Translations under genes and position numbers: made by a program
The notes under the pieces: generated by a model
The model's input: the letters and a program-made list of their open reading frames with translations, nothing else
Told to the model about the DNA's origin: nothing
Databases searched by the model: none
Shown here: positions 1-8,238 of the stretch, piece by piece
Layout of the letters: each line of letters starts with the position of its first letter
Position numbering within the stretch: the first letter of the stretch is position 1
From: an uncultured Bacteroides sp.
GTDB lineage: Bacteria; Bacteroidota; Bacteroidia; Bacteroidales; Bacteroidaceae
Reading direction: 5' to 3'
NCBI GenBank assembly: GCA_958477465.1
Contig: CAUEFX010000011.1
Span: forward strand, 1 to 64,000
DNA length: 64,000 nucleotides

Positions 1-76
1 GCTGGCCGCGTAAAGCGGCTTAGCCTTTATCTCAAATTTTAACGAACTATTGTTTCAAAACTTTCCTTTTAAAATA

Positions 77-108
77 TTTGGCAGAAACAACAAAACTCTT
101 TATCTTTG
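77..108 (+). promoter_or_regulatory. Promoter of the tRNA pair
   Basis: A TTTG at 77-80 lies 20 nt before TATCTTTG at 101-108. This matches the Bacteroides primary-sigma consensus (TTTG, about 19-21 nt, TAnnTTTG). The tRNA-Gly begins 17 nt downstream. It is one of the two best promoter matches in the window. Confidence 0.75.
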
Positions 109-124
109 CACCCATTGAAAAAAT

Positions 125-197
125 GCGGAAATAGCTCAGTTGGTAGAGCATAACCTTGCCAAGGTTAGGGTCGCGAGTTCGAGTCTCGTTTTCCGCT
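125..197 (+). tRNA. tRNA-Gly (anticodon GCC)
   Basis: A full cloverleaf can be folded by eye. The acceptor arms are GCGGAAA (125-131) and TTTCCGC (190-196), with discriminator T at 197. The D arm contains AGCTCAGTTGGTAGAGC. The anticodon arm is 151-167 with GCC at 158-160, and the T arm contains GAGTTCGAGTCTC. No CCA is encoded, as is usual in Bacteroides. It is followed 16 nt later by tRNA-Leu on the same transcript. Confidence 0.96.
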
Positions 198-213
198 CTC
201 TCTTTGAAAGGAT

Positions 214-297
214 GCTCGAATGGTGGAATGGTAGACACGAAGGACTTAAAATCCTTTGGCCATTGCGGCTGTGCGGGTTCAAGTCCCGCTTCGAGTA
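214..297 (+). tRNA. tRNA-Leu (anticodon TAA)
   Basis: The acceptor arms are GCTCGAA (214-220) and TTCGAGT (290-296), with discriminator A at 297. The anticodon loop is 245-251 with TAA at 247-249. A long variable arm, typical of class II tRNAs, lies between the anticodon and T arms, and the T arm contains CGGGTTCAAGTCCCG. It reads UUA leucine codons. It is co-transcribed with the preceding tRNA-Gly. Confidence 0.95.
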
Positions 298-312
298 CGA
301 GTATCCCTGATG

Positions 313-347
313 AAAGCTCTGTAAATCTTTGATTTACGGAGCTTTTT
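313..347 (+). terminator. Rho-independent terminator after the tRNA pair
   Basis: AAAGCTC-T-GTAAAT pairs with ATTTAC-G-GAGCTTT across a 5-nt loop, and the stem runs into TTTTTGTTT. It sits 16 nt after the tRNA-Leu end. Confidence 0.8.
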
Positions 348-470
348 GTTTCTTTTACGTTTCCCCAAGGAAGAACAGTTCTGGCTTTAAATTAGCAACA
401 TTTCCTACGAATTATGCGGTTCATGCAAACCAAGATGTAAATCGAAAAAAATATTGACAGATACGATGTT

Positions 471-511
471 ACCCCCTTTCTACAAGCATATCATACTTAT
501 AAAAAGAGGGT
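471..511 (-). terminator. Possible terminator of the rhamnogalacturonan/rhamnose operon
   Basis: The arms ACCCCCTTT (471-479) and AAAGAGGGT (503-511) pair with one mismatch, and a weaker stem lies inside. It sits about 30 nt beyond the stop of the last operon gene (542). There is no clean T-run on the minus strand, so this is a weak call. Nothing else is evident between 348 and 541. Confidence 0.3.
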
Positions 512-541
512 AATAGCAAAAAGGCTAAGGACTAACTATAA

Positions 542-1840
542 TTACTTCTTTAATACTATCTTATCATACTGTTCTTCGGCCTTTATTTCAGTATATTTCG
601 GTGCATCGATCATTTCAACCAGCGCCCGAAGTACAGGTCCTTCTCCCATCGGATCATTTTCCTGAGTAGGACGGTTATAATAATAAGCCACGGAAGGCAT
701 GATGCCGGTACCGACACAAATAGCAGTCACATCACCATTATCGGAAATCTTCTTCATCATTCCTTTTAAACCTTGTTCCGCCACATAAATAAAATCAGGA
801 TGCAGCCAGCCTTCTTTGACACCACGGGCAATGCCGAAGACAAACATGGCTGTCCCGGTAATTTCCTCGTAAGAATCTTCTTTATCAAGCAACTGGTGCC
901 ACAAACCGTTTTTCCCCTGATAACGGGCAACGCCGCTGGCCTGCCGGCGGAAATTCTCAATCACCGCTTCGCGCATCGGATGATCTTCCGGCATCATACC
1001 AAGCAAATCCGCCTGTGCCATAAACACCCAACCGTTTGCACGGCTCCAGTGGGCCACCCCATGTTCTTTGTTATCAGTATGGTAGCAATGATAATAGATG
1101 TTCTTTTCCGGACACCACAAATAGCGGGTATAATTCAATACCTGATTGGCGGCATCGTTAAAATACTTTTCATCACCGGTCATTTTTCCCATACGTGCCA
1201 GGAAAGAGATAGCCATGAAAGCGTCATCCGCCCAAATTGTATTGACATGCGGCCAGAGGCGTGCAATCGTACCATCTACCAGGCGAGGCTCGGCATAATT
1301 CAAATGATCGGCTGTTTCATTCACATAATTAAGAAAAGCCTCATTGGGATGCCGCATCTGCAAATCAATCAAACTGGCACCCATCGGTCCATTGTCATCC
1401 AAACGTTTGGCACGGAAAATCATGTGCCAACTCAACTTACGAATAGCATTCCAACCTCCCTCTTTGAAAGCCTGATCGTATTGGCGGCGGAAGAAATCAA
1501 GATTGCCTTCATTGAATACAAAATTCATGTTCTTCAAGACGTATCTGTCATACTTCTGATCGCCTACTTTGTCGGCAAGCTCCATCAATGCGATGTTAGT
1601 AACACCATTCGTATAATGCCAGTTGTTATACTTACAGGCTACTTTCACATCCATTGACAAAGGAAGTTTCTTTACCGATTTGTAAACTTCTCCTGTCTTG
1701 GTGTTTTTGAATTCATAGGTAGTACTATCTAATATTCGATCGGCAATTTTCAGCGCTGCCTCTTTCGCCGTCATCTTAGTCTGGGCGGAAAGAGAGATAG
1801 TACACAAGAAAAGAGCACAAGATATAAAGATTTGTTTCAT
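542..1840 (-). CDS. GH105 unsaturated rhamnogalacturonyl hydrolase
   Basis: 432 aa with a cleavable signal peptide (residues 1-19, ending SLSAQ), so it is periplasmic. The family removes the delta-4,5-unsaturated galacturonate left at the non-reducing end of rhamnogalacturonan (RG) oligosaccharides by RG lyases. The fold is an (alpha/alpha)6 barrel. RLDDNGPMG (Asp149/150) and WADDAF (Asp205/206) correspond to the two conserved aspartates of the GH88/GH105 clan, and WSRANGW follows near residue 267. It is the last gene of the run, 24 nt after rhaD, which ties uronate clipping to rhamnose catabolism. It is the second GH105 in the operon, the other being the C-terminal half of 12883-15411. The two probably differ in linkage or chain-length preference, but this cannot be read from sequence. 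Confidence 0.85.
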   Translation of the reverse strand: MKQIFISCALFLCTISLSAQTKMTAKEAALKIADRILDSTTYEFKNTKTGEVYKSVKKLPLSMDVKVACKYNNWHYTNGVTNIALMELADKVGDQKYDRYVLKNMNFVFNEGNLDFFRRQYDQAFKEGGWNAIRKLSWHMIFRAKRLDDNGPMGASLIDLQMRHPNEAFLNYVNETADHLNYAEPRLVDGTIARLWPHVNTIWADDAFMAISFLARMGKMTGDEKYFNDAANQVLNYTRYLWCPEKNIYYHCYHTDNKEHGVAHWSRANGWVFMAQADLLGMMPEDHPMREAVIENFRRQASGVARYQGKNGLWHQLLDKEDSYEEITGTAMFVFGIARGVKEGWLHPDFIYVAEQGLKGMMKKISDNGDVTAICVGTGIMPSVAYYYNRPTQENDPMGEGPVLRALVEMIDAPKYTEIKAEEQYDKIVLKK

Positions 1841-1864
1841 GGATTGATAGGTTCTTTTTTATGA

Positions 1865-2674
1865 TTATTTAGGCAGATTAAAAGCGGCTGTCATTTCCCG
1901 CATCTGTGCTTGAGACATGCCATCCGGAATGAAGCCCATATTACGTGCACTGATATAAATCTGTGCAGACTTGCTCAGCACATCAATCTGATCGAAAGCA
2001 TCCATGATATCCTCGCCGACAGCACAAGCGCCGTGTTTCTCCCACATGACCACATCGTACTCATCGAGTTCTTTAATGGTAGCTTCCGCCAATGCCACAG
2101 AGCTGGGCAATGCATAAGGAATTATGCCCAGGCCACGCGGGCAGAAAGCCTTCGTTTCGGGTATCATGCTCCAAAGCAGGTTGGTCAATACATCTTTTTC
2201 CAAAAAAGGTTTGTGATGCGTCATAGCGATCAACTCAATGGGATGTGTGTGCAAAGAGGCTTTGTAGGTAGACCCTTTACTGATAAGGTAATTGTGCATG
2301 CACAAATGTGACGGCAACTCGGAAGTCGGCAATACCGGCTGATCGGCGATGATAACATAATTTGCGCAATCATCGAGGATACGAATGATGGAGCCGTGTT
2401 CCATCGGCCAACGTGCCAAATCACGCATGCGTTTATTCGTTCCTTTGCAATAGAAATAACAACCTTTCAGATAAGGCAATACGGTACCGATGGGTTTTGC
2501 TTCACTAATAGGAGCCAGATTGCGTATCTCATCATCCACAAACCCGGTAATATTCACAACGATATTGCCACCATTACGTTCGGCCCAGCCTTTTTGCCAA
2601 AGATATCCGGCTACTTCGGCAGCCTTATTTACTTCATTGGTAAGAGCCGGACGGTTTTCCAAAATTGATTTCAT
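1865..2674 (-). CDS. rhaD: Rhamnulose-1-phosphate aldolase
   Basis: 269 aa, close to the usual RhaD length. It is a class II (zinc) aldolase that splits L-rhamnulose-1-phosphate into dihydroxyacetone phosphate and L-lactaldehyde in the cytoplasm. Zinc ligands are visible in LHTHPIE (His142, His144) and WEKHGAC (His214). SELPSH holds the conserved glutamate near residue 119. There is no signal peptide. It is the fourth catabolic gene after rhaB, rhaI and rhaT, with an 88-nt gap from rhaT and 24 nt to the GH105. No lactaldehyde reductase or dehydrogenase lies in the window, so disposal of lactaldehyde must be encoded elsewhere. L-fuculose-phosphate aldolase is the main alternative, but the neighbours make RhaD nearly certain. 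Confidence 0.93.
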   Translation of the reverse strand: MKSILENRPALTNEVNKAAEVAGYLWQKGWAERNGGNIVVNITGFVDDEIRNLAPISEAKPIGTVLPYLKGCYFYCKGTNKRMRDLARWPMEHGSIIRILDDCANYVIIADQPVLPTSELPSHLCMHNYLISKGSTYKASLHTHPIELIAMTHHKPFLEKDVLTNLLWSMIPETKAFCPRGLGIIPYALPSSVALAEATIKELDEYDVVMWEKHGACAVGEDIMDAFDQIDVLSKSAQIYISARNMGFIPDGMSQAQMREMTAAFNLPK

Positions 2675-2762
2675 CTTTTTATCTGTAATTTATTCCCCAT
2701 GGACATAACCCTTATTCGATCTTTATCCATAAGTACGTTAACTATTTTCTGCCTGATTTATC

Positions 2763-3794
2763 TTATGCTTGTGCCATCGCCACTACCACGATGGAAGAAA
2801 TGAGAACAATCAGTCCGAGAATCAAAACAGCGATTGTCGAATTGCTTACTCCTTTCCATTCTTTCAAAAGAATTCCCCAAACATTGCTGAAAGTAACATT
2901 CAATGACATCAGAATGCTCCATGAAAACGCCAATAAGACAGGGCTTTCAGTCAGGAAACTTTTCCCCATCTCCAAGCCAAAGAACTGTGAATACCAAAGT
3001 ACTCCGGCAAGGGCACAGAACAGCAGATTATTAACCAGCTGCCCGCCTTTCACAGCGAAGTATTCCTTGCCGGTCTTATTCTTGATATTCTGTTGTATGC
3101 AATACGCTGCATTGGTAAAGAATCCGCCCAAAGTCACTAAAAATATAACCGGAAGGCCGGCATATAAAGCTTCCACTCCATTGGCAAGGGCTGCTTCCTT
3201 AATAGGCGTACCGGCATCCAGTCCAAGAGCGAAACAAGCGCTCATCACACCTGCCAGCAAAGCAACCAGCAATCCCTTTGTCAATGCAAAATCTTTAACA
3301 GCAGCCTTTTTCTCCTCCTCGGTCATGTTTTTGGAGCGCAGGCTTCCGGCATAACCGATAACCGCAATGCCTGCCAAGGTGATACACACACCGATAAGCA
3401 GCATCAGGCCATCACCGTGAAACAGATCTTTTCCGGCAAAGATGGCAGGAAAAAGCGTGCCAAAACCGGCACAGGTGCCCAATGCGATACTTTGTCCCAA
3501 AGCCACACCAAGGTAACGCATACTGAGTCCGAACGTCAAACCTCCGACTCCCCATAGCACCCCATATACCATAGCAGGTACAGCGCCACCGGAACTCCAC
3601 AGATCCATCAGATTACTCCCGGCCGGCACAGCCAACAAAGCGCCCAACAAAGGAAATACGAGCCATGCAAAAATCCCCTGTACCAGCCAGAAACTTTCCC
3701 ACGACCAGTTTTTTACTTTATTAATAGGCACATACGAGCTGCTCTGCCCGAAACTGCCAATAGCTATAATAATAAGGCCTATCAGTGTATTCAT
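2763..3794 (-). CDS. rhaT: L-rhamnose/H+ symporter RhaT
   Basis: 343 aa inner-membrane protein with about ten hydrophobic segments, belonging to the drug/metabolite-transporter-like RhaT family. It imports L-rhamnose with protons. It begins MNTLIGLIIIAIGSFGQSSS, and VKNWSWESFWLVQG near residue 27 is characteristic of RhaT. The length matches E. coli RhaT (344 aa). It lies 34 nt after rhaI and 88 nt before rhaD. In this operon it links periplasmic release of rhamnose by the GH106 enzyme to the cytoplasmic isomerase and kinase. Confidence 0.93.
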   Translation of the reverse strand: MNTLIGLIIIAIGSFGQSSSYVPINKVKNWSWESFWLVQGIFAWLVFPLLGALLAVPAGSNLMDLWSSGGAVPAMVYGVLWGVGGLTFGLSMRYLGVALGQSIALGTCAGFGTLFPAIFAGKDLFHGDGLMLLIGVCITLAGIAVIGYAGSLRSKNMTEEEKKAAVKDFALTKGLLVALLAGVMSACFALGLDAGTPIKEAALANGVEALYAGLPVIFLVTLGGFFTNAAYCIQQNIKNKTGKEYFAVKGGQLVNNLLFCALAGVLWYSQFFGLEMGKSFLTESPVLLAFSWSILMSLNVTFSNVWGILLKEWKGVSNSTIAVLILGLIVLISSIVVVAMAQA

Positions 3795-3828
3795 GTATTT
3801 AGTGATAAGTGATTAGTGACCGCTGTTT

Positions 3829-5082
3829 TTATTCTCTTTTCAATGTTACCTCTGTTTCGTATTTCTCTATCTCTGCAATAAACTCCTCGCCAACCGGAAC
3901 ATTATTCTTCAAACAGAACATATCCCACACGGCATTCCACGGAAGTGATTTAGCTTCTTCGAGCAGAGCCAGGCGTTCGAACAACTGGTCGTTGGCCTCA
4001 TATTCACGCAACTTGGCAATCGGCTCCAGCAATCCCTGTAAGAAACATTTCTGTGTGGCACGGCTACCAATCACATAAGCACCGATACGGTTAATGCTGG
4101 CATCAAAATAATCCAATCCGATATGTACACGGCCGAGGGCATTGCAGCGTACCACCTCTTTTGCCAGATCCAGCGTCTCATCATTCATGATAGTCACATG
4201 ATCACTATCCCAACGGACTGGGCGGCTGACATGTAACATGATTTCCGGAGTATAAAGCAGCAGTGAAGAAATCTTGTCTGCTACACTTTCGGTAGGATGA
4301 AAATGGCCGGTATCGAGTGTCACTATCTTATTACGACTTGCACCGTAGCCGATATAGAAATCATTTGACCCCACCGTATAACTTTCCAGACCGATACCGA
4401 ACACTTTCGATTCGATGCAATCTTTCATATTCTTATATTCAATGGCAAAGATCTGATCCAAAGAGTCTTTCAGCAGTTCACGGTAGAGCAATCGATTCAC
4501 CGTGATATCCTTGCTCCCGTCGTGTACCCATAAGTTCATGATGCAGGGATCACTCTGACGCTTACCCATCTCTTCGGCAATAGCACGACAACGCTTGGTG
4601 TGCTCGATCCAGAAATCACGAATACCTTTGTCCGGATTCGACAAGGAAAGATTCCCACTTCTCGGATGAGAAAAAGAAGTGGAATTGAAGTCCAGCTTCA
4701 TGCCGTGTTCCGCTCCCCATTGCATCCAACTCTCAAAATGTTTCGGCTCTACCTGGTCACGGTCCACAAACCGGCCGCCGAAATCGCCATAAATCTCATG
4801 CAGATTCAAACGGTGAGTTCCGGGGATATAAGAAGCTGCTTTCAATATATCCTGTCTCATTTCTTCTATATTACGGGCTTTCCCCGGATAGTTGCCGGTA
4901 GCCTGAATGCCTCCTGTCAGCGAACCGCCCGACTCGAATCCCGTTACATCATCCGCTTGCCAGCAATGCAAAGACAATGAGATCTTCTGTAAATCTTCCA
5001 AAGCCTTATCTGTATCGACACCTACAGCCGCATAACGTTCTACAGCAATCTCGTAAGCTCTCTTAATCAATTCTTCTTTCAT
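3829..5082 (-). CDS. rhaI: L-rhamnose isomerase
   Basis: 417 aa, the normal family length. It converts L-rhamnose to L-rhamnulose in the cytoplasm as a metal-dependent TIM-barrel isomerase. Recognisable stretches are SLHCWQADDVTGFE near residue 37, GLKFDF-type substrate contacts (here GMKLDFNST), NLWVHDGSKD, and LDTGHFHPTE near residue 250 with metal-binding His and Asp. Its start overlaps the 3' end of rhaB by 4 nt (ATGA-type overlap), so the two are translationally coupled. The gene is also called rhaA in enterobacteria. Confidence 0.95.
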   Translation of the reverse strand: MKEELIKRAYEIAVERYAAVGVDTDKALEDLQKISLSLHCWQADDVTGFESGGSLTGGIQATGNYPGKARNIEEMRQDILKAASYIPGTHRLNLHEIYGDFGGRFVDRDQVEPKHFESWMQWGAEHGMKLDFNSTSFSHPRSGNLSLSNPDKGIRDFWIEHTKRCRAIAEEMGKRQSDPCIMNLWVHDGSKDITVNRLLYRELLKDSLDQIFAIEYKNMKDCIESKVFGIGLESYTVGSNDFYIGYGASRNKIVTLDTGHFHPTESVADKISSLLLYTPEIMLHVSRPVRWDSDHVTIMNDETLDLAKEVVRCNALGRVHIGLDYFDASINRIGAYVIGSRATQKCFLQGLLEPIAKLREYEANDQLFERLALLEEAKSLPWNAVWDMFCLKNNVPVGEEFIAEIEKYETEVTLKRE

Positions 5083-6542
5083 GATATTATATTTTTAAAA
5101 TGTATATAAGCTTGTCCCCAATTTTCCATGTTTCGGGGTTGGTAAGTTTTCAAAGGAACAGAGTGATGAATGAGCTTTCTCATTTCCGGCACATCGGCGG
5201 CTTCGCCTAACGCCATAGCCTGCATCATGACATTGCCGAGAGCAGTCGCCTCCGACGGTCCGGCCACCACCGGAATACCTGCCGCATTCGCCGTAAATTG
5301 ATTAAGCAATTCATTGCGGCTTCCTCCGCCTATCACATGAAGTGTTTCTATCGGTTGGGAAGCCAATCCGCGCAGATCATCCAATACCTGGCGATAGCGC
5401 AATGCCAGACTCTCAAAGATACAGCGTACAATCTGAGCACGGGTCTCCGGGACAGGCTGATTCGTATCCATACAATACTTACGAATGGCATTTTCCATAT
5501 CATCGGGATTGGCAAAAAGTGGATTGTCCGGATTGATAAGGCTGCGGAAAGGTTCTGCCATTTCGGCTTCGGCAATCAAATCCGGATACGAAGTCTCTCC
5601 CCATCCGGCACGACAGCGTTCCAGTAGCCACATTCCACAGATGTTCTTCAGCAAACGGATCGTTCCGGCCACTCCTCCTTCATTCGTAAAGTTCAGTTTC
5701 TCCGTTTCTTCGGTAATTGCCGGCACATCGGTTTCTATTCCCATCAGCGACCATGTCCCACTGCTTAAATAAGCAAAATTCGGATTCAATGCCGGGACGG
5801 CCGCCACTGCCGATCCGGTGTCATGTCCGGCTACAGCAATTACAGGGACGGCCCCCAAGCCGGTGATTTTCCGTATCTCTTTTGTCAGTGTTCCGACTGT
5901 CTCTCCCGGATATACAAAACGTCCGAAATGCTCTTCCGTCAGACCGACCGCTTTCAATAACTCCGGTTCCAATCTGCGGGTTTGTGCATTTACCAATTGT
6001 GCCGTACTGGCAATCGTATATTCCGTTACCATCTCCCCTGTCAGCATATAGCTCAAGGCATCCGGAATAAACAGTATTTTATCTACTGCAGCCAGGGCGC
6101 TGTCATTATTGCGTCGCAATGTGTCCAATTGGAACAGCGAATTAAAATTCATGATCTGAATGCCCGTTAACTTATACACCTGACTACGGGGAATGCGTGA
6201 GAAGAGTGCTTCCGGTGCCCCGTTTGTCTGAGGGTCGCGATAAGCATACGGCTGGCGCAACAAATGCCCGTCCTTTCCGACACAGACGAAATCGACTCCC
6301 CAAGTGTCGATACCGATCGAAAGAAGTTTCACATCCTGTTTGCCCGCAACCAATTTAAACCCTTCTATTACAAACTGATAGAGTGCATATATATCCCAAT
6401 AAAAGTGTCCTCCAACCTCTATGAGGCGGTTAGGAAAACGATTCACTTCTTCCAATTCCAATCTGCCCTCTGAGAAAGAGCCTAATATCGTACGGCCACT
6501 GGTAGCTCCCAAATCAACCGCAAAAAAACAATTTCTTATCAT
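5079..6542 (-). CDS. rhaB: Rhamnulokinase
   Basis: 487 aa FGGY-family sugar kinase. It phosphorylates L-rhamnulose at C1 using ATP. The N-terminal phosphate-binding motif FFAVDLGATSGRT is at residues 6-18. GIDTWGVDFVCVGKDG near residue 77 and the second-domain VAGHDTGSAVAAVP near residue 238 are typical of RhaB. HVIGGGSRNELLNQ near residue 410 forms the C-terminal nucleotide site. It is the first strictly catabolic gene of the block, preceded by a 94-nt gap that holds a promoter-like TATTTTTG, and it overlaps rhaI by 4 nt. Confidence 0.95.
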   Translation of the reverse strand: MIRNCFFAVDLGATSGRTILGSFSEGRLELEEVNRFPNRLIEVGGHFYWDIYALYQFVIEGFKLVAGKQDVKLLSIGIDTWGVDFVCVGKDGHLLRQPYAYRDPQTNGAPEALFSRIPRSQVYKLTGIQIMNFNSLFQLDTLRRNNDSALAAVDKILFIPDALSYMLTGEMVTEYTIASTAQLVNAQTRRLEPELLKAVGLTEEHFGRFVYPGETVGTLTKEIRKITGLGAVPVIAVAGHDTGSAVAAVPALNPNFAYLSSGTWSLMGIETDVPAITEETEKLNFTNEGGVAGTIRLLKNICGMWLLERCRAGWGETSYPDLIAEAEMAEPFRSLINPDNPLFANPDDMENAIRKYCMDTNQPVPETRAQIVRCIFESLALRYRQVLDDLRGLASQPIETLHVIGGGSRNELLNQFTANAAGIPVVAGPSEATALGNVMMQAMALGEAADVPEMRKLIHHSVPLKTYQPRNMENWGQAYIHFKNIIS

Positions 6543-6580
6543 GTCTTATTTTAATATTGACCTATCTTTCTATACTGACG

Positions 6581-6588
6581 CAAAAATA
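6581..6588 (-). promoter_or_regulatory. Possible internal promoter before rhaB
   Basis: On the minus strand the sequence is TATTTTTG, a match to the Bacteroides -7 box (TAnnTTTG), 39 nt before the rhaB start. No good -33 TTTG is seen at the expected spacing. It could give rhaBITD a separate rhamnose-responsive start inside the longer transcript. Confidence 0.45.
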
Positions 6589-6636
6589 AAGGAATCGAGT
6601 CCTATTCATGCTGCATATTTTGATACAAAAAATATC

Positions 6637-8166
6637 TTATTTGACAGTTTGATTCACCCTTTCACAAAAGCGGGTTGTCAACTTTTCTCCCTTCTCATGA
6701 TGAATCGTCACATTCTTCAACGTTATGTTCCGGCTATATACGAATTCGGCCCCTAATTGGGAGGTAATGTCCAAGTTCTCAAGCGTTATGCCATCGATCG
6801 GCATTTCCGGAATACCATTGAAGAAGAGTGCTCTCCGGGCATTGGAACATACCAGATTCGAGATATGGATATTCCGGAAACAAGGGGTCGTCTCATCCAC
6901 CGGCAGCGGGGCTACTTTTGACGGTACTGTCTCACCACTTTCCAGCACTTCAACAGCCGATTTACCTCCGTAGTACAAATTGAAAGTAACAGGCTCTGTA
7001 GGAATGTCCATCATGGAGACATTACGTATCCAGATGTTTTCAACAATGCCACCTCTACCACGCTTACTTTTGAAACGAAGGCCTACATCGGTACCCAAGA
7101 ATTGGCAATTACTTACAGACACATTGCGCACTCCGCCACTCATCTCGCTGCCCACCACGAATCCGCCATGTCCTTTGAACACCGTGCATCCGTCTACCAC
7201 CACATTTTCACAAGGGCGGGCACGCCGGCGTCCGTCTTCATCCTTTCCACTCTTCAGGCAAATCCCATCGTCTCCCACATCGAAAGTAGAGTTTACAATC
7301 AGGGCATTCTTGCAAGATTCCAAATCCAGGCCGTCACCGTTTTGCGCATAGCTCGGATTGCGTACCTGTACTTCTTCTATCAGCACATTCTCACACATCA
7401 GCGGATGCAGATTCCATGCCGGAGAATTCTGAAAGATAACACCCTGCAGCCATACATTTTTACACTCTATCAGACTCACCATCACCGGACGAAGGAAATG
7501 ACGCACACTCTGCCATTCTTCCTCCGTTGTCAGGTTTTGAGGTACATTCATATTGCTGACCGTATCTCCTTTCAGCGTCTGTGGGTAGGGGAACCAATAG
7601 GTAGGACGCTTGTAGACTCCGCCCCGGGCGATAGTCTGTCTCCAAACACTTTCCGTTACTTTCTCCCGTTTCAAAGGACGCCAGAAGTGACCGTTCCCAT
7701 CAATAGCACCCTGTCCGGTGATGGCTACATTCGTTAGGTGACGTCCCGATACAGGAGATTGGCATCGGCGGGTATCCAGCCCTTCAAACACCGTTTCAAC
7801 CAGGGGATAAAGTTCCACATCCGGCGAGAAAAGTACTACGGCACCTTTCTCTATATGAAGATCGATGTTGCTTTTCAATACGATAGGACCGGTCAGCCAG
7901 ATTCCTGCCGGAACAATCAAGTGCCCGCCTCCGCGAGACGACAATGTTTCGATGGCCTTTTCAAAAGCATCGGTACAGAGTTCCACTCCGTTGCCGACAG
8001 CACCAAAATCCGACAATGACACCTTCAAATCGGGGAATTGGGGTGCTTCCACCTTGGGCATTGCAAAAGGAAGGCTTCTGTACACTTCTTCATATTTATA
8101 AGTTTGTGCCCGGGACGGCAATACCGTCCATGCGCAAAGAGACAAAACAATTAAAATTTTCTTCAT
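6637..8166 (-). CDS. GH28 polygalacturonase / rhamnogalacturonan hydrolase
   Basis: 509 aa with a signal peptide (residues 1-20, ending PSRAQ). It has a right-handed beta-helix fold. All GH28 active-site motifs are present: NGDGLD (276-281), the DD pair in VGDDG (299-300), the His in GHGG (333) and RFK (364-366). The family hydrolyses alpha-1,4-galacturonide bonds. In this operon the target could be homogalacturonan stubs, galacturonyl-rhamnose bonds in RG-I, or an exo activity on short oligosaccharides. It lacks a lipobox, so it is predicted periplasmic. It lies 72 nt after the PL11 gene and 94 nt before rhaB. Confidence 0.88.
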   Translation of the reverse strand: MKKILIVLSLCAWTVLPSRAQTYKYEEVYRSLPFAMPKVEAPQFPDLKVSLSDFGAVGNGVELCTDAFEKAIETLSSRGGGHLIVPAGIWLTGPIVLKSNIDLHIEKGAVVLFSPDVELYPLVETVFEGLDTRRCQSPVSGRHLTNVAITGQGAIDGNGHFWRPLKREKVTESVWRQTIARGGVYKRPTYWFPYPQTLKGDTVSNMNVPQNLTTEEEWQSVRHFLRPVMVSLIECKNVWLQGVIFQNSPAWNLHPLMCENVLIEEVQVRNPSYAQNGDGLDLESCKNALIVNSTFDVGDDGICLKSGKDEDGRRRARPCENVVVDGCTVFKGHGGFVVGSEMSGGVRNVSVSNCQFLGTDVGLRFKSKRGRGGIVENIWIRNVSMMDIPTEPVTFNLYYGGKSAVEVLESGETVPSKVAPLPVDETTPCFRNIHISNLVCSNARRALFFNGIPEMPIDGITLENLDITSQLGAEFVYSRNITLKNVTIHHEKGEKLTTRFCERVNQTVK

Positions 8167-8194
8167 TCGACTTTCTTTATATTAACTTCAACTT

Positions 8195-8209
8195 GATATA
8201 ACGAATCGT
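8195..8209. repeat. 15-bp motif shared with 58349-58363
   Basis: GATATAACGAATCGT occurs here in the gap between the PL11 and GH28 genes and again just after the plus-strand susD stop. Its inner part ACGA-A-TCGT is palindromic. It may be a regulator site or a small repeat; two copies are too few to decide. Confidence 0.35.
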
Positions 8210-8238
8210 ACTGTATAGGAATCATGACGGACTCAGGT

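Noticed and set aside
1..46. End of an upstream gene or RNA
   Set aside because: A short GC-rich hairpin (GCCGC/GCGGC at 5-19) is visible, but too little sequence remains to identify what it belongs to.
47..238. 63-codon frame over the tRNA genes
   Set aside because: It overlaps the tRNA-Gly, its promoter and the first bases of tRNA-Leu on the opposite strand.
773..1657. 294-codon open frame on the plus strand
   Set aside because: It is antisense to the GH105 gene, with unlike-protein composition and no promoter. The GH105 motifs on the minus strand are clear.
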